A stretch of DNA of 64,000 nucleotides from Psychrobacillus antarcticus (GTDB taxonomy: Bacteria; Bacillota; Bacilli; Bacillales_A; Planococcaceae): positions 62,001-126,000 of the forward strand of contig NZ_JAIZDB010000009.1 of NCBI RefSeq assembly GCF_029533155.1, given 5' to 3'. Shown piece after piece: positions 8,424-18,208 of this stretch (within the stretch, counting starts at the first letter, position 1; every line of letters starts with the position of its first letter). The translations under genes were made by a program, and so were the position numbers. The notes below the pieces were generated by a model that was not told the origin of the DNA, did no database searches, and saw only the letters and a program-made list of their open reading frames with translations.

Positions 8424-8519
8424 ATGAACAAAAAGTTAAATAAGCAGGGAGTATTTATAGCAGTTCTCCATACAGTAATTATCTTAAATTTAACAATCGA
8501 CTTTTTCTATATCCATTAA
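8424..8519 (+). CDS. Possible 31-aa membrane peptide
   Basis: Frame of 31 codons, MNKKLNKQGVFIAV..., with one hydrophobic helix and basic N-terminus. GGGAGTGGAG at about 8400 is better placed for the ATG at 8416, which encodes only three codons (M-F-A) and whose TGA overlaps the ATG at 8424. The micro-protein could therefore be translated by coupling. Two hairpins lie downstream. No homologue is recognised; this may be chance. Confidence 0.3.
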   Translation: MNKKLNKQGVFIAVLHTVIILNLTIDFFYIH

Positions 8520-8530
8520 TACTTTTGTAA

Positions 8531-8552
8531 GGGCAGTTTGCAGCTGCCCTTT
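8531..8552 (+). terminator. Possible weak terminator
   Basis: GGGCAG/CTGCCC stem with a seven-base loop and a short T stretch, downstream of the possible 31-aa peptide frame. Confidence 0.4.
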
Positions 8553-8591
8553 AGTCTGGATCTATCATTATATTTATATCAATTAAAATGA

Positions 8592-8627
8592 CTTGAATGC
8601 TTTATAACATTCAAGCATTTTTTTATT
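8592..8627 (+). terminator. Hairpin and T-run, + strand orientation
   Basis: CTTGAATG ... CATTCAAG followed by CATTTTTTTATTTT. It lies at the 3' end of the convergent yfkAB gene and would stop + strand transcription from the short unit at 8.4 kb. Confidence 0.6.
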
Positions 8628-9732
8628 TTACAGAACCACTAACAAACTGTTCTTCTTTATAATACATATTTTTCACTAAAATATTTGGACCTAAGCATTC
8701 CACAGCAGGACAATGACAATTAAGTGATTTCGCAAGAGGAGAAGCAAGCCACTTCTCGAAAATTGCTGGAAGTGTATCTGTTTGAATGTTTCCTAGAGCA
8801 GGAGCATCTCCAAAATCAGTGACAATAACCTCGCCAGTAAATATGTTTACATTCAGCCGAGATCGACCATCTGGATCATTCCTTGTGGAAACATTTTTTG
8901 TTTGGCGTAGTAGACTTAATAATTGATTGCTTTTTACATTTTGATTACATGGATAAAAAGGTAATGTTCCGAATAACATCCATACATTTTCATCCCGAAA
9001 ATCTAGTAATTGTTCAATTGCTTCATGCGTTTCTTCTAATGTTAGCGTTGTTAATGCACTTGCAAAGTCGGAAGGGTACATAGGGTGAATTTCATGCCGA
9101 GCACATTTCATCTCATCTACAATTTGCCGATGGATATGCTCTAAATAAGGTAGTGTTTTTTTGTTCAACATTGTTTCTGCTGATACCATTACACCAGCCT
9201 CAGATAGCATACGGCTATTGTCTATCATGCGTTGGAATAAGCTAGCTCGCTGTTCATATGTAGGTTTTCGTTCCATCATGGCGAATCCAGTTTCGACAAA
9301 TTCATCTACCGTTCCCCAGTTATGAGAAATATGTAATACATCTAAATAAGGAGCAATTAGTAAGTATCGTTCAGGCTCTAATGTTAAATTTGAATTCATC
9401 TGCGTACGAATTCCTCTATTATGGGCATACTTTAATAGGGGGAGAACGTAATTAGTAATGGATTTTTTGGATAGCATAGGTTCTCCACCAGTAATACTAA
9501 TCGTTTTTAAGTGGGGAATCTCATCTAAACGTTGGAGGATTAGTTCAATTGGAATTGCATCAGGATCTTTTGTTTGTAATGTATATCCTACTGCACAATG
9601 GGCACAGCGCATATTACATAAATTGGTTGTTGTAAATTCGATATTGCTTAAGGTTAGTTTTCCAAACTGCTCCATGTCACGGTATGCTTCCCACGGATCA
9701 TTTATTGGATTCATCGTTTTCATTTCTATCAT
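8623..9732 (-). CDS. yfkAB: YfkAB-type radical SAM / CxCxxxxC motif protein
   Basis: A 369-aa radical S-adenosylmethionine protein. The [4Fe-4S] cluster motif is CNMRCAHC (C-x3-C-x2-C) near residue 39, followed by ITGGEPM and a partial TIM barrel. The C-terminal CHCPAVEC is the extra CxCxxxxC motif that defines the YfkAB subgroup, probably binding a second cluster as in SPASM-like tails. The sequence is very close to the B. subtilis pattern throughout; its reaction is unknown. Start ATG 9732 has an AAGGAAG site eight bases upstream. It is transcribed alone, divergent from the DinB gene. Confidence 0.9.
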   Translation of the reverse strand: MIEMKTMNPINDPWEAYRDMEQFGKLTLSNIEFTTTNLCNMRCAHCAVGYTLQTKDPDAIPIELILQRLDEIPHLKTISITGGEPMLSKKSITNYVLPLLKYAHNRGIRTQMNSNLTLEPERYLLIAPYLDVLHISHNWGTVDEFVETGFAMMERKPTYEQRASLFQRMIDNSRMLSEAGVMVSAETMLNKKTLPYLEHIHRQIVDEMKCARHEIHPMYPSDFASALTTLTLEETHEAIEQLLDFRDENVWMLFGTLPFYPCNQNVKSNQLLSLLRQTKNVSTRNDPDGRSRLNVNIFTGEVIVTDFGDAPALGNIQTDTLPAIFEKWLASPLAKSLNCHCPAVECLGPNILVKNMYYKEEQFVSGSVK

Positions 9733-9862
9733 TATTTAAACTTCCTTTCCAATAACATATTGTCGCATATTTGAAGTGAAAAGAAAATAAGAGGCGATTC
9801 TTGCTTGTTTGTCATTTATAATGGGTATAAAGTAAGTACAACGTAAGGAGTGGAGGAATAAT

Positions 9863-10363
9863 ATGTTTATAGAAAAAAATAACGAAATAAGAAAGCACTT
9901 ATTTGAACAAATCGATTCCCTAACGATCGAACAATTTAATGAGAAACCAGATGACGCTTCTTGGTCTCCGAAAGAAATCATAGATCATTTAGTGAAGATG
10001 GAACTTACCATTATTAAAGGAATAAAAAAGGAGCTTGCTAACCCAACAAGTCCGAGCGCAAAGAAAAAACCAATTCAGTTGTCTACATTACGAATAGTTA
10101 AAGTAAAGGCTCCGACATATACCGTTCCGTCTAGTGAATATAAAAGAACGGAAGAAATGAAAGCACAGTTGCATCAAGTGAGAATTGAACTCCTAACTAT
10201 TTATAAATCCAACGATTTGTCCATATTAAAAGAAAAATCATTAAAGCACCCTATTTTTGGACAGGTTCCTCTAATACAATGGTTTGCATTTACAGGGTTG
10301 CATGAAAAGAGACATGCGAAACAATTAGAAAAGACTATCGAAAAGATAAAAGGTCATAAGTAA
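9863..10363 (+). CDS. DinB superfamily protein
   Basis: A 166-aa four-helix protein. The metal-binding histidines expected for the DinB/YfiT fold are in IIDHLVKME and in HEKRHAKQLEK at the C-terminus. Such proteins use the triad to hold a divalent metal; many are thiol (bacillithiol)-dependent transferases, others have no known activity. The ribosome binding site is AAGGAGTGGAGG. It lies alone between yfkAB and aconitase. The bacillithiol link is a family inference only. Confidence 0.8.
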   Translation: MFIEKNNEIRKHLFEQIDSLTIEQFNEKPDDASWSPKEIIDHLVKMELTIIKGIKKELANPTSPSAKKKPIQLSTLRIVKVKAPTYTVPSSEYKRTEEMKAQLHQVRIELLTIYKSNDLSILKEKSLKHPIFGQVPLIQWFAFTGLHEKRHAKQLEKTIEKIKGHK

Positions 10364-10481
10364 TAATTATGACTTATAATAATTTTAATCTAATTTACTT
10401 ATCAAGTATATTCAAGTATGATTAGTGGTGGAGATAAGTCATTAGATAGACACTTTTCAATAGAACATAGGAGGAATACAA

Positions 10482-13190
10482 ATGGCAAAAAGCAATTTAC
10501 ACAATAGCCGTGCTTCGTTTTCTCTAAATGGTAAAGAGTATAACTATTATCGTTTAGCAGCACTAGAAGAAGCTGGCATCGCAAAAGTTTCTCGCCTTCC
10601 TTATTCAATTAAAGTATTACTAGAATCTGTTTTGCGTCAATATGATGGATATGTTATTAAAGAAGATCATGTAAACCAATTAGCTAAATGGGGTAAAGAT
10701 GCTAATACAGAAGCAGAAGTACCATTTAAACCATCCCGCGTTGTACTTCAGGATTTCACTGGTGTACCAGTAGTTGTAGATTTAGCGTCTCTTCGTTCAG
10801 CGATGAACGAGATGGGTGGAAACCCGGACAAAATCAATCCTGCAATTCCTGTTGACCTTGTAATTGACCACTCGGTACAAGTTGACAAATATGGCACTGC
10901 ATCAGCATTACAAGCGAATATGGACCTTGAATTTGAGCGTAATGCAGAGCGTTACAATTTCCTTAAATGGGCTCAAACTTCTTACGATAATTTCCGTGCT
11001 GTTCCTCCAGCTACAGGTATCGTTCACCAAGTTAACCTAGAATACTTAGCGCCAATCGTACATGTGAACGAAAGTGCTGATGGTACATTAGAAACTTTCC
11101 CAGATTCAGTAGTAGGTACTGACTCACATACAACAATGATAAACGGACTTGGAGTACTTGGATGGGGTGTAGGTGGTATCGAGGCAGAAGCAGGAATGCT
11201 TGGCCAACCTTCGTATTTCCCAATTCCTGAAGTAATCGGAGTTAAATTAGTTGGAGATCTTCCAAACGGAACAACTGCAACTGACTTAGCACTTAAAGTT
11301 ACTCAAGTATTACGCAGTCATGGTGTTGTTGGTAAATTTGTTGAGTTCTTCGGACCAGGTGTATCTAAATTACCTTTAGCTGACCGTGCAACAATTGCAA
11401 ACATGGCTCCTGAATATGGTGCTACATGTGGTTATTTTGCAATCGATGAAGAATCCATTAACTATTTACGTCTAACTGGACGTGACGAAGAGCATATTGC
11501 TATCGTAGAAGCATACTTAAAAGCAAATGATATGTTCTTTGATCCAACTCTAGAGCCTGTTTATACTGATGTTGTAGAAATTGATCTTAGTGATATCGTA
11601 GCAAACCTTTCTGGACCGAAACGTCCACAAGATTTAATCCCACTTACAGATATGAAAGTTCGTTACCGTGAATCAGTAGTGGCTCCACAAGGTACTCAAG
11701 GTTTCGGATTGCCTGAAAAAGAATTTGACAAAACAGCAACTGCTAAATTTGCAGAAGGCGATGTAGAAATTCCAACAGGTGCTGTAGCAATTGCTGCAAT
11801 CACTTCTTGTACAAATACATCTAACCCGTATGTTATGATAGCTGCTGGTTTAGTTGCTAAAAAAGCGGTAGAAAAAGGTCTAACAGTTCCTGCTTACGTT
11901 AAAACTTCTCTAGCTCCAGGATCTAAAGTAGTAACTGGTTATTTAGAGGATGCCGGTCTGAACGTTTACCTTGATAAAATTGGTTTCAATACAGTAGGTT
12001 ACGGTTGCACAACTTGTATCGGTAACTCTGGTCCTTTATTACCTGAAATTGAAAAAGCGATTGTGGACGAAGATCTATTCGTAACATCTGTTCTTTCTGG
12101 TAACCGTAACTTTGAAGGTCGTGTACATCCATTAGTGAAAGCAAATTATTTAGCTTCACCACCATTGGTAGTAGCTTATGCGCTTGCTGGAACAGTAGAT
12201 ATTGATTTACAAAAAGATTCATTCGGTAAAGACAAAGACGGCAATGAAGTTTATTTTGCTGATATTTGGCCTTCAACGGAAGAAGTTAACGAAGTTCTAT
12301 CAACTGTTGTTACTCGTGAATTATTCCAAAAAGAATATGCACGTGTATTTGACGAAAATGAAGCTTGGAATGCAATTGAGACATCAACGGAATCATTATA
12401 TTCATTTAATGACCAGTCAACATACATTCAAAACCCACCATTCTTCCAAGGATTATCAAAAGAGCCTGGTGCAATCCAATCACTTGATAAAATGCGCATT
12501 GTAGCTAAATTCGGCGATTCGATTACAACAGACCATATTTCACCAGCTGGTGCAATTGGTAAAGATACTCCTGCAGGTAAATACTTGCGTGAAAATGGCG
12601 TGGAAATCCGTGACTTTAACTCATACGGTTCACGTCGTGGAAACCATGAAGTAATGATGCGCGGTACATTCGCTAACATCCGTATCCGTAACCAAGTAGC
12701 TCCAGGTACAGAAGGTGGATATACTACTTACTGGCCAACTGGCGAAATTATGCCTATCTATGATGCAGCTATGAAGTATCAAGAAACGAATACTGGTTTA
12801 GTAGTTCTTGGTGGAAAAGATTACGGTATGGGATCTTCTCGTGACTGGGCTGCTAAAGGAACAAACCTATTAGGTATTAAAGCTGTTATTACAGAAAGCT
12901 TTGAGCGTATTCACCGTTCTAACCTAGTTATGATGGGGGTATTACCACTTAACTTCTTACCAGGAGAAAACGTTGAGTCATTAGGCTTAACTGGTAAAGA
13001 AGAAATCAGCATTAATATTGCAGAAGGTGTAAAACCTCGTGATATTTTACAAGTTACAGCAAAAGCTGAAGACGGATCTGAAAAAGTATTCAACGTACTT
13101 GCTCGTTTCGATTCAGAAGTAGAAGTAGACTACTACCGTCATGGTGGTATCCTACAAATGGTATTACGTAACAAAATGTTAGAAGCATAA
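10482..13190 (+). CDS. acnA: Aconitate hydratase A
   Basis: A 902-aa aconitase of the AcnA/IRP type, full length. Cluster-ligand cysteines are in TSCTNTSNP (about 442) and [10 protein letters not shown] (about 508-511). [29 protein letters not shown] and the C-terminal swivel domain are well conserved. It interconverts citrate and isocitrate in the TCA cycle, and relatives double as iron-responsive RNA-binding proteins. The AGGAGGAATACAA site precedes ATG 10482. It is monocistronic with a strong terminator downstream. Codon use is highly biased, indicating high expression. Confidence 0.96.
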   Translation: MAKSNLHNSRASFSLNGKEYNYYRLAALEEAGIAKVSRLPYSIKVLLESVLRQYDGYVIKEDHVNQLAKWGKDANTEAEVPFKPSRVVLQDFTGVPVVVDLASLRSAMNEMGGNPDKINPAIPVDLVIDHSVQVDKYGTASALQANMDLEFERNAERYNFLKWAQTSYDNFRAVPPATGIVHQVNLEYLAPIVHVNESADGTLETFPDSVVGTDSHTTMINGLGVLGWGVGGIEAEAGMLGQPSYFPIPEVIGVKLVGDLPNGTTATDLALKVTQVLRSHGVVGKFVEFFGPGVSKLPLADRATIANMAPEYGATCGYFAIDEESINYLRLTGRDEEHIAIVEAYLKANDMFFDPTLEPVYTDVVEIDLSDIVANLSGPKRPQDLIPLTDMKVRYRESVVAPQGTQGFGLPEKEFDKTATAKFAEGDVEIPTGAVAIAAITSCTNTSNPYVMIAAGLVAKKAVEKGLTVPAYVKTSLAPGSKVVTGYLEDAGLNVYLDKIGFNTVGYGCTTCIGNSGPLLPEIEKAIVDEDLFVTSVLSGNRNFEGRVHPLVKANYLASPPLVVAYALAGTVDIDLQKDSFGKDKDGNEVYFADIWPSTEEVNEVLSTVVTRELFQKEYARVFDENEAWNAIETSTESLYSFNDQSTYIQNPPFFQGLSKEPGAIQSLDKMRIVAKFGDSITTDHISPAGAIGKDTPAGKYLRENGVEIRDFNSYGSRRGNHEVMMRGTFANIRIRNQVAPGTEGGYTTYWPTGEIMPIYDAAMKYQETNTGLVVLGGKDYGMGSSRDWAAKGTNLLGIKAVITESFERIHRSNLVMMGVLPLNFLPGENVESLGLTGKEEISINIAEGVKPRDILQVTAKAEDGSEKVFNVLARFDSEVEVDYYRHGGILQMVLRNKMLEA

Positions 13191-13200
13191 GAATTACCTT

Positions 13201-13238
13201 AAAAGAGACTATTCCTTCTTAGGAAATAGTCTCTTTTT
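13201..13238 (+). terminator. Terminator after acnA
   Basis: AAAAGAGACTATTCC paired with GGAAATAGTCTCTTTT and followed by a T-run. Confidence 0.9.
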
Positions 13239-13341
13239 TTATACATAAACGATGAAAATGATAGAATTGTTATTTAATTCAAAATATTAATGTGTTAGGA
13301 TAATGATTAACATCCAATTGTCAATTGATAGGAGGTATAAG

Positions 13342-16300
13342 ATGGATCAGCCTACCATAATTTTGTCCAAATTAAGTGCGCCCGTACCGTCTTCTACTTA
13401 TATGAGAAGATCTTCATTGATGAAGAAACTAAAAACGAATACACATAATAAGCTGACCTTATTACATAGCGGAGCAGGTTATGGTAAAAGCTCTGCCCTT
13501 GCTCAGTATTTTGCCGATTCTAGAGGTCTTTATTCTTGGTATTCGATTACGGAGGAAGATGACGGTATTCTTCCTTTTCTTCGTCATCTCATTAGCAGTA
13601 TACAAAATATTGTTCCAACATTCGGTAGAAGTTTTAAAGATAAAGATCTAATTTCGACTTATCCAAAAGAGTCAGAGCTTCAACAACTGTATTCTCTATT
13701 TAGCAATGAATTAGCAAATATAGATGAGCCTTTATCCATTGTGCTCGATGATTTCCATCTTGTTGATCATGTATTTCATATCAATTATATAATGGAAAAA
13801 ATAATAGAATTTCTACCAGTGCATATCCATATCGTTCTTTCTACAAGATTAAGACCAAGATGGTCCATTTTATTAAAATTAAAACTAAGTGGGCAGTTGG
13901 TCGAAATAACTGAGAGTAATTTAATGTTCACGGAGGAAGAAATACTCGTCTTTTTTGAAGACTATTTTGATAAACATATTTCCATCCAAGATGCTTCCGA
14001 AATAATGAGACTTACAGAAGGCTGGGCAATCGCCATACAATTGATTGCTATGCAAGTGGCTGAGACAAATAGGCAAATTAGTGATTTAGTAAACCCAGCT
14101 TTAAACGATTTATTTTCCTATCTATTAGAAGAAGTATTTTTGCTTTTATCATCAGAAGATCAGCAATCTCTTATGAATTTTAGTGTTTTCCCGTTATTTA
14201 CAGCAACGGATATTCGAGAATTTTTTAACGATAAGGAAGCAAAAAATTTAGAACGCCTAGCTAGTAGTCATGCTTTTATCCAACTATTAGGTGATTCTAA
14301 TACGTTTAGATTCCATTCCCTATTCCAACAGTTTTTAGAAATGAAATCGAAACAAAAGGATATAAACGCTTTTTATGAAACGCATCGGAGAGCTGCTAGT
14401 TACTTTCAGGAAAAGGGAAACATTGTTCAGGCAGTCCATCATGCGGTAAAAGCAAATGATGAACGCTTTTTAGCTGAGCTATTAATGATCTTTGCACCTA
14501 AAATGATTCAGGGTGGGCAGTTCGATTGGTTGCTGGATTTACTAGCTGACCATTTATCAAAAACTATTCGAGATCACTTTTATGAACTGTATTATTACGA
14601 GGGCGAGTGTCATCGGTACAGAGCCTTTTATGAAAAGGCAAGGCTTTCCTATGAAGCAGCTTTAGAGAAAGCTTTCGAAAAAGATAATATTTTGTATATT
14701 AGTAGAGCAAATGCTGGCCTTGCACATATATACCTTGATACAATCCAACCAGTGTTAGCACAACCCTATTTAAAAGAAGCTATTGAATGGGCTGAAAAGG
14801 GAAGTGACATTCATCCTTTCGAAAAATTATTTTTGAAGTGTTTGATGGCAGAGAACTTAGTTAATGTAGGAAAGGCGAACGATGCAAAAGTTTGGATAGA
14901 AAAAGAAAAATTAGAACCTGCAATCTTAACCGAAGGAAATTTAGATGCCAGGATATTACTCAGGACCGGAAAGCTGATTGAAGCTCAACAATTACTAGAA
15001 AGTCGAACACGGAATGAAGCTAGCTTACCAGGCTCTCATCGCGAAACAGATGTGTTATTATCGTTTATTTATTCGCTTACGGGACAGGTTTCACAAGCGA
15101 AACTATCAGCCATTAAAGGAATCGAAACTGGTATTAAAGAAAGGTCTGGTTTCGTGGAAGCAGTTGGTTTCATACGGCTTGGACATTCAGAAGTATTAAC
15201 TGATTCCTTTGATCTTGAAACTCCAGAAGTATGTTATAGGAAAGCAATTCAAAAAATGGATGAATTGAATGTTTCTCGAGCAAAAGCAGAGCCCTATATG
15301 GGACTATCTATTATAAAATCACGGCAAGGTTTTTTCCGTGAAGCAATTGACTATGGAGAAAAGGGGTTACGTGAAACAAAAAAAGTAAATGACTACTGGC
15401 TGTCTGCCTATATATTAATAGGTCTGGGAATCGTCTACTTGGAAAATGGAGAGGATATAGAAGCTGTAGAGCATTTGAAACAAGCAAATGACCTATTCAC
15501 CAATTGCGAAGATACTTACGGTGAAATGATCTCGCATTACTGGTTAATGTGTATTCACAATACTTTAAATGAGGAAGATTCATTCGGTCAGCACGCTAAG
15601 CGTTTTATGGAATTATGTGCTATGCATAATTATTATTTCTTTTTACAAAATCGAACTGTATTTGGACCGATTGATCTTCAAACAAACTATCCTATTTTGC
15701 AAAATGCATATACAATGTATCCCGACAATAAATTCGTTCAACAAATCATAGACAGGTTAAATATACAAATTACTATAAATTATCCTGGTTATGCACTGTA
15801 TCTTCGTCTATTAGGTCCTTTCACATTATATATGGGAATTGATGAAGTAAGTGGTCGCAAATGGCAACGAGATAAGTCCAAGGAATTGTTTGTGTACTTG
15901 TACTTACAAAACAACCGATATGTACCAAAAGAAGAATTGATCCAAACGCTTTGGGGCGAAAGTGATACAAAAAAGCTAGACCGAGATTTCAAAGTAACAT
16001 TGAATTCCTTATTGAAAGTACTTGAACCAAATAGACAGGCTCGGGAAGAATCCTACTTTATATTGCGCAAGCAGTCGATGTATCGGTTAAATCCAAATGC
16101 ATATGTAGAAAGCGATGTGCGAGATTTTAATCGTTTTGCGCAGTATGGAATCGAGGAGGTCTCACCTCACCTCTCAAAAGACCTTTTGTTAAAAGCAGTC
16201 CATTTATATAAAGGAGAATTATTTGAAAATAGAATTATGATTGAGTGGATTTCCTCTGAGCGAGATAAAACTCAGCAACTATTTATACAAGTTTTAGAAA

Positions 16301-16551
16301 GACTTTCCCAGACCTATACAAGATTAAAAGAATTCGAGAAAACGATTTATTGGGCAGAAAAACTATTAACATACGATTCTACATGGGAAGAAGCCTACCG
16401 ATTACTAATGTTTGCCTATTATCAGCTTCAAAATAGAAGTCAATCGGTAAAATGGTATGATCGCTGCGTACAAGTACTAGAAAATGAACTAAATATTGAA
16501 CCAATGCCCACAACCATTCAGATGTATGAAATGATTACGGGTTATGAATGA
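13342..16551 (+). CDS. Large MalT/SARP-like transcriptional activator (STAND NTPase, TPRs, BTAD)
   Basis: A 1069-aa regulator. The N-terminal signal-transduction NTPase has Walker A GAGYGKSS (about 43-50) and Walker B SIVLDDFH. A long helical TPR-like region (about 400-800) follows. The C-terminus has an OmpR-type winged helix (LRLLGPFTLYMG ... KELFVYLYLQNNRYVPKEELIQTLW, near 830-880) and a bacterial transcriptional activation domain with EEAYRLLMFAYYQLQNRSQS. There is no LuxR HTH at the end, unlike MalT. ATG 13342 is preferred to 13303 because TAGGAGGTATAAG precedes it. Its position just upstream, same strand, suggests that it activates the transporter and acyl-CoA operon at 16.8-25.8 kb in response to a pathway metabolite. 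Confidence 0.85.
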   Translation: MDQPTIILSKLSAPVPSSTYMRRSSLMKKLKTNTHNKLTLLHSGAGYGKSSALAQYFADSRGLYSWYSITEEDDGILPFLRHLISSIQNIVPTFGRSFKDKDLISTYPKESELQQLYSLFSNELANIDEPLSIVLDDFHLVDHVFHINYIMEKIIEFLPVHIHIVLSTRLRPRWSILLKLKLSGQLVEITESNLMFTEEEILVFFEDYFDKHISIQDASEIMRLTEGWAIAIQLIAMQVAETNRQISDLVNPALNDLFSYLLEEVFLLLSSEDQQSLMNFSVFPLFTATDIREFFNDKEAKNLERLASSHAFIQLLGDSNTFRFHSLFQQFLEMKSKQKDINAFYETHRRAASYFQEKGNIVQAVHHAVKANDERFLAELLMIFAPKMIQGGQFDWLLDLLADHLSKTIRDHFYELYYYEGECHRYRAFYEKARLSYEAALEKAFEKDNILYISRANAGLAHIYLDTIQPVLAQPYLKEAIEWAEKGSDIHPFEKLFLKCLMAENLVNVGKANDAKVWIEKEKLEPAILTEGNLDARILLRTGKLIEAQQLLESRTRNEASLPGSHRETDVLLSFIYSLTGQVSQAKLSAIKGIETGIKERSGFVEAVGFIRLGHSEVLTDSFDLETPEVCYRKAIQKMDELNVSRAKAEPYMGLSIIKSRQGFFREAIDYGEKGLRETKKVNDYWLSAYILIGLGIVYLENGEDIEAVEHLKQANDLFTNCEDTYGEMISHYWLMCIHNTLNEEDSFGQHAKRFMELCAMHNYYFFLQNRTVFGPIDLQTNYPILQNAYTMYPDNKFVQQIIDRLNIQITINYPGYALYLRLLGPFTLYMGIDEVSGRKWQRDKSKELFVYLYLQNNRYVPKEELIQTLWGESDTKKLDRDFKVTLNSLLKVLEPNRQAREESYFILRKQSMYRLNPNAYVESDVRDFNRFAQYGIEEVSPHLSKDLLLKAVHLYKGELFENRIMIEWISSERDKTQQLFIQVLERLSQTYTRLKEFEKTIYWAEKLLTYDSTWEEAYRLLMFAYYQLQNRSQSVKWYDRCVQVLENELNIEPMPTTIQMYEMITGYE

Positions 16552-16580
16552 AAGCAGAGAGCATTTTTCTGCTTTTTTTA
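16550..16580 (+). terminator. Terminator after the MalT/SARP-like gene
   Basis: AAAGCAGA...TCTGCTTT hairpin followed by TTTTACTG, overlapping the stop codon. Confidence 0.65.
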
Positions 16581-16608
16581 CTGAATAAAGATGGGGAAAA
16601 TATACTAT

Positions 16609-16671
16609 TTCAACTAAACAGTCCATTATTCCAACTAAAGTGCTCAAAATTCCTACTAAATTGAAATCCTA
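16609..16671. repeat. Three-unit 21-bp tandem array, CAACTAAA family
   Basis: CAACTAAA at 16611 and 16632 and CTACTAAA at 16653, exactly 21 bp apart; the bases between are mostly unrelated. It has the same period as the unrelated CTCTCGTA array at 34.5 kb. It lies between the regulator's terminator and the operon hairpin. Confidence 0.6.
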
Positions 16672-16696
16672 CCTTTTTTGCTCCTGCGTACTGCTC

Positions 16697-16742
16697 GTTA
16701 CAAATAAGGTATTGCTCTATGGAGCAATACCTTATTTGTAAC
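16697..16742. other. Perfect 21-bp inverted repeat upstream of the transporter operon
   Basis: GTTACAAATAAGGTATTGC+TC (16697-16717), four-base loop TATG, then the exact complement (16722-16742). No good T-run follows, so a simple terminator is not convincing. TTGTAA occurs again at 16747 and as TTTTGTAAG at 16760. It could be an operator for the upstream regulator or a leader hairpin. Confidence 0.6.
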
Positions 16743-16781
16743 TCTTTTGTAACTTCTATTTTGTAAGATGACAAAGAAGTA

Positions 16782-16795
16782 TGGTAACGCTTACA
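16782..16795 (+). promoter_or_regulatory. Putative CcpA cre box
   Basis: TGGTAACGCTTACA fits the cre consensus TGWNANCGNTNWCA with one mismatch. It lies 21 bp before the start codon of the solute-binding protein gene. A site here would block transcription when preferred sugars are present, in line with a catabolic role of the operon. Prediction only. Confidence 0.5.
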
Positions 16796-16816
16796 AAATT
16801 ATTGAGGGGGAAGAAC

Positions 16817-18079
16817 ATGGCTAGAAAGTGTAAATTACTTTTAACTCTTTTATTTCTATTGATGGTTGCTGCGGCTTGCAGTGATGAAAAAAACACGGCT
16901 AAGGAAGAGGAAGATGTAGTGGAAGAAGCAGAAAAAACTCCTGCTTCTGCAGAAGTAACAGAAGAGGCTGGTACGATCAAAATTGGAGTACTTGCTTCAT
17001 TAACCGGGGCTTTGGAATCTTATGGGAAGCAAACAAAAAATGGATTTGAACTTGGTCTGGAATATGCTACTAACGGAACAATGGAAGTAGCAGGTAAGAA
17101 AATCGAAGTAGTTTTTGAAGATACAGAAACAAAGCCAGAAGTCGCTGTACAAAAAGCTACGAAACTATTAGAAGAAGATGAGGTTGACTTTTTAGTTGGT
17201 TCTTCTAGCTCTGGTGATACGTTAGCGGTACTTCCATTAGCAGAAGAATACGAAAAAATTATGATTGTTGAACCTGCAGTTGCAGACAGCATTACTGGTT
17301 CCGAATTTAACCCTTTTCTTTTCAGAACTGGACGTAACTCTTCACAGGATGCTGTTGCAGGTGCTGCAGCTATTGCTAAGCCTGGAGTTAAGATTGCAAC
17401 ATTCGCACCAGATTACTCGTTTGGGTGGGATGGAATTGCTGCATTTAAAGCAGCAGCAGAGGGATTAGGAGCAGAAATAGTATTAGAAGAATTTGCAGAT
17501 CCTGCAGGTACTGATTTTACGTCTAATTTACAAAAAATTATTCAAGCAAAGCCCGATTACTTGTTTGTTGTATGGGCAGGGGCTAACTCTCCTTGGGGCC
17601 AAATAGCAGATTTGAAATTACAGGAAAATGGCATCAAAATTTCTACTGGAGCACCTGATATTCCGGCACTTTCTATTATGGAGCCACTTGTAGGAATGGA
17701 AGGATTCTCTGTTTACTATCACACACTTCCCGATAATGATATCAATGATTGGTTAGTCGAAGAACATAAAAAACGTTTTGACGGAGCAGTTCCTGATTTA
17801 TTCACTCCTGGTGGTATGTCAGCTGCTATTGCCATTATAAAAGCTTTAGAGAAATCAGGAGGAAATGCAGACGGCAACGATCTAATTAAAATCATGGAAG
17901 GAATGTCATTTGAAACACCAAAAGGAACAATGACTTTCCGACCAGAGGATCACCAAGCATTGCAATCTCTGTATTCGATCAAATTAGAAAAGCAAGATGG
18001 GGTAGATTATCCAGTGCCAGTTCTAATAAGAGAGCTTTCACCTGAAGAAACAGAGCCACCAATTCAAAATAATAAGTAA
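16817..18079 (+). CDS. ABC importer solute-binding lipoprotein (LivJ-type, Peripla_BP_6)
   Basis: A 420-aa lipoprotein: signal peptide with lipobox VAAAC (Cys about 20), an acidic linker of about 30 residues, then a type I periplasmic-binding fold of the branched-chain amino-acid/urea/aromatic class (IKIGVLASLTGALESYGKQ, DTETKPEVAVQKATKLLEED, LVGSSSSGDTL). The ligand is unknown; this class also binds amides, fatty acids and aromatic carboxylates. ATG 16817 has a GAGGGGGAAG site. It is the first gene of the operon, followed by 220 bp of hairpin-rich spacer that may set a higher level for this component. Confidence 0.88.
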   Translation: MARKCKLLLTLLFLLMVAAACSDEKNTAKEEEDVVEEAEKTPASAEVTEEAGTIKIGVLASLTGALESYGKQTKNGFELGLEYATNGTMEVAGKKIEVVFEDTETKPEVAVQKATKLLEEDEVDFLVGSSSSGDTLAVLPLAEEYEKIMIVEPAVADSITGSEFNPFLFRTGRNSSQDAVAGAAAIAKPGVKIATFAPDYSFGWDGIAAFKAAAEGLGAEIVLEEFADPAGTDFTSNLQKIIQAKPDYLFVVWAGANSPWGQIADLKLQENGIKISTGAPDIPALSIMEPLVGMEGFSVYYHTLPDNDINDWLVEEHKKRFDGAVPDLFTPGGMSAAIAIIKALEKSGGNADGNDLIKIMEGMSFETPKGTMTFRPEDHQALQSLYSIKLEKQDGVDYPVPVLIRELSPEETEPPIQNNK

Positions 18080-18089
18080 TAAGAAAAGC

Positions 18090-18206
18090 GAAAGTGCATA
18101 TTTAAGTCCCGAATATCGTTGGAAGAATGCGGATAAAGGCGTACTTTTCCTTTATCCGGCAACCTTAAACGACTCCGGCGGGCTAGGCACTAGGAGTCTA
18201 GACAAA
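18090..18206. repeat. Dispersed AAGCGAAAGTGC-type repeat inside the operon
   Basis: Starts AAAAGCGAAAGTGC and contains the stem GGATAAAGG ... CCTTTATCC, then GACTCC ... GGAGTC. It has the look of Bacillales intergenic repeats, and GGAGTCTAGAC resembles GGAGTCTGGAC at about 3157. It separates the solute-binding gene from the rest of its operon. Confidence 0.5.
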
Positions 18207-18208
18207 AA

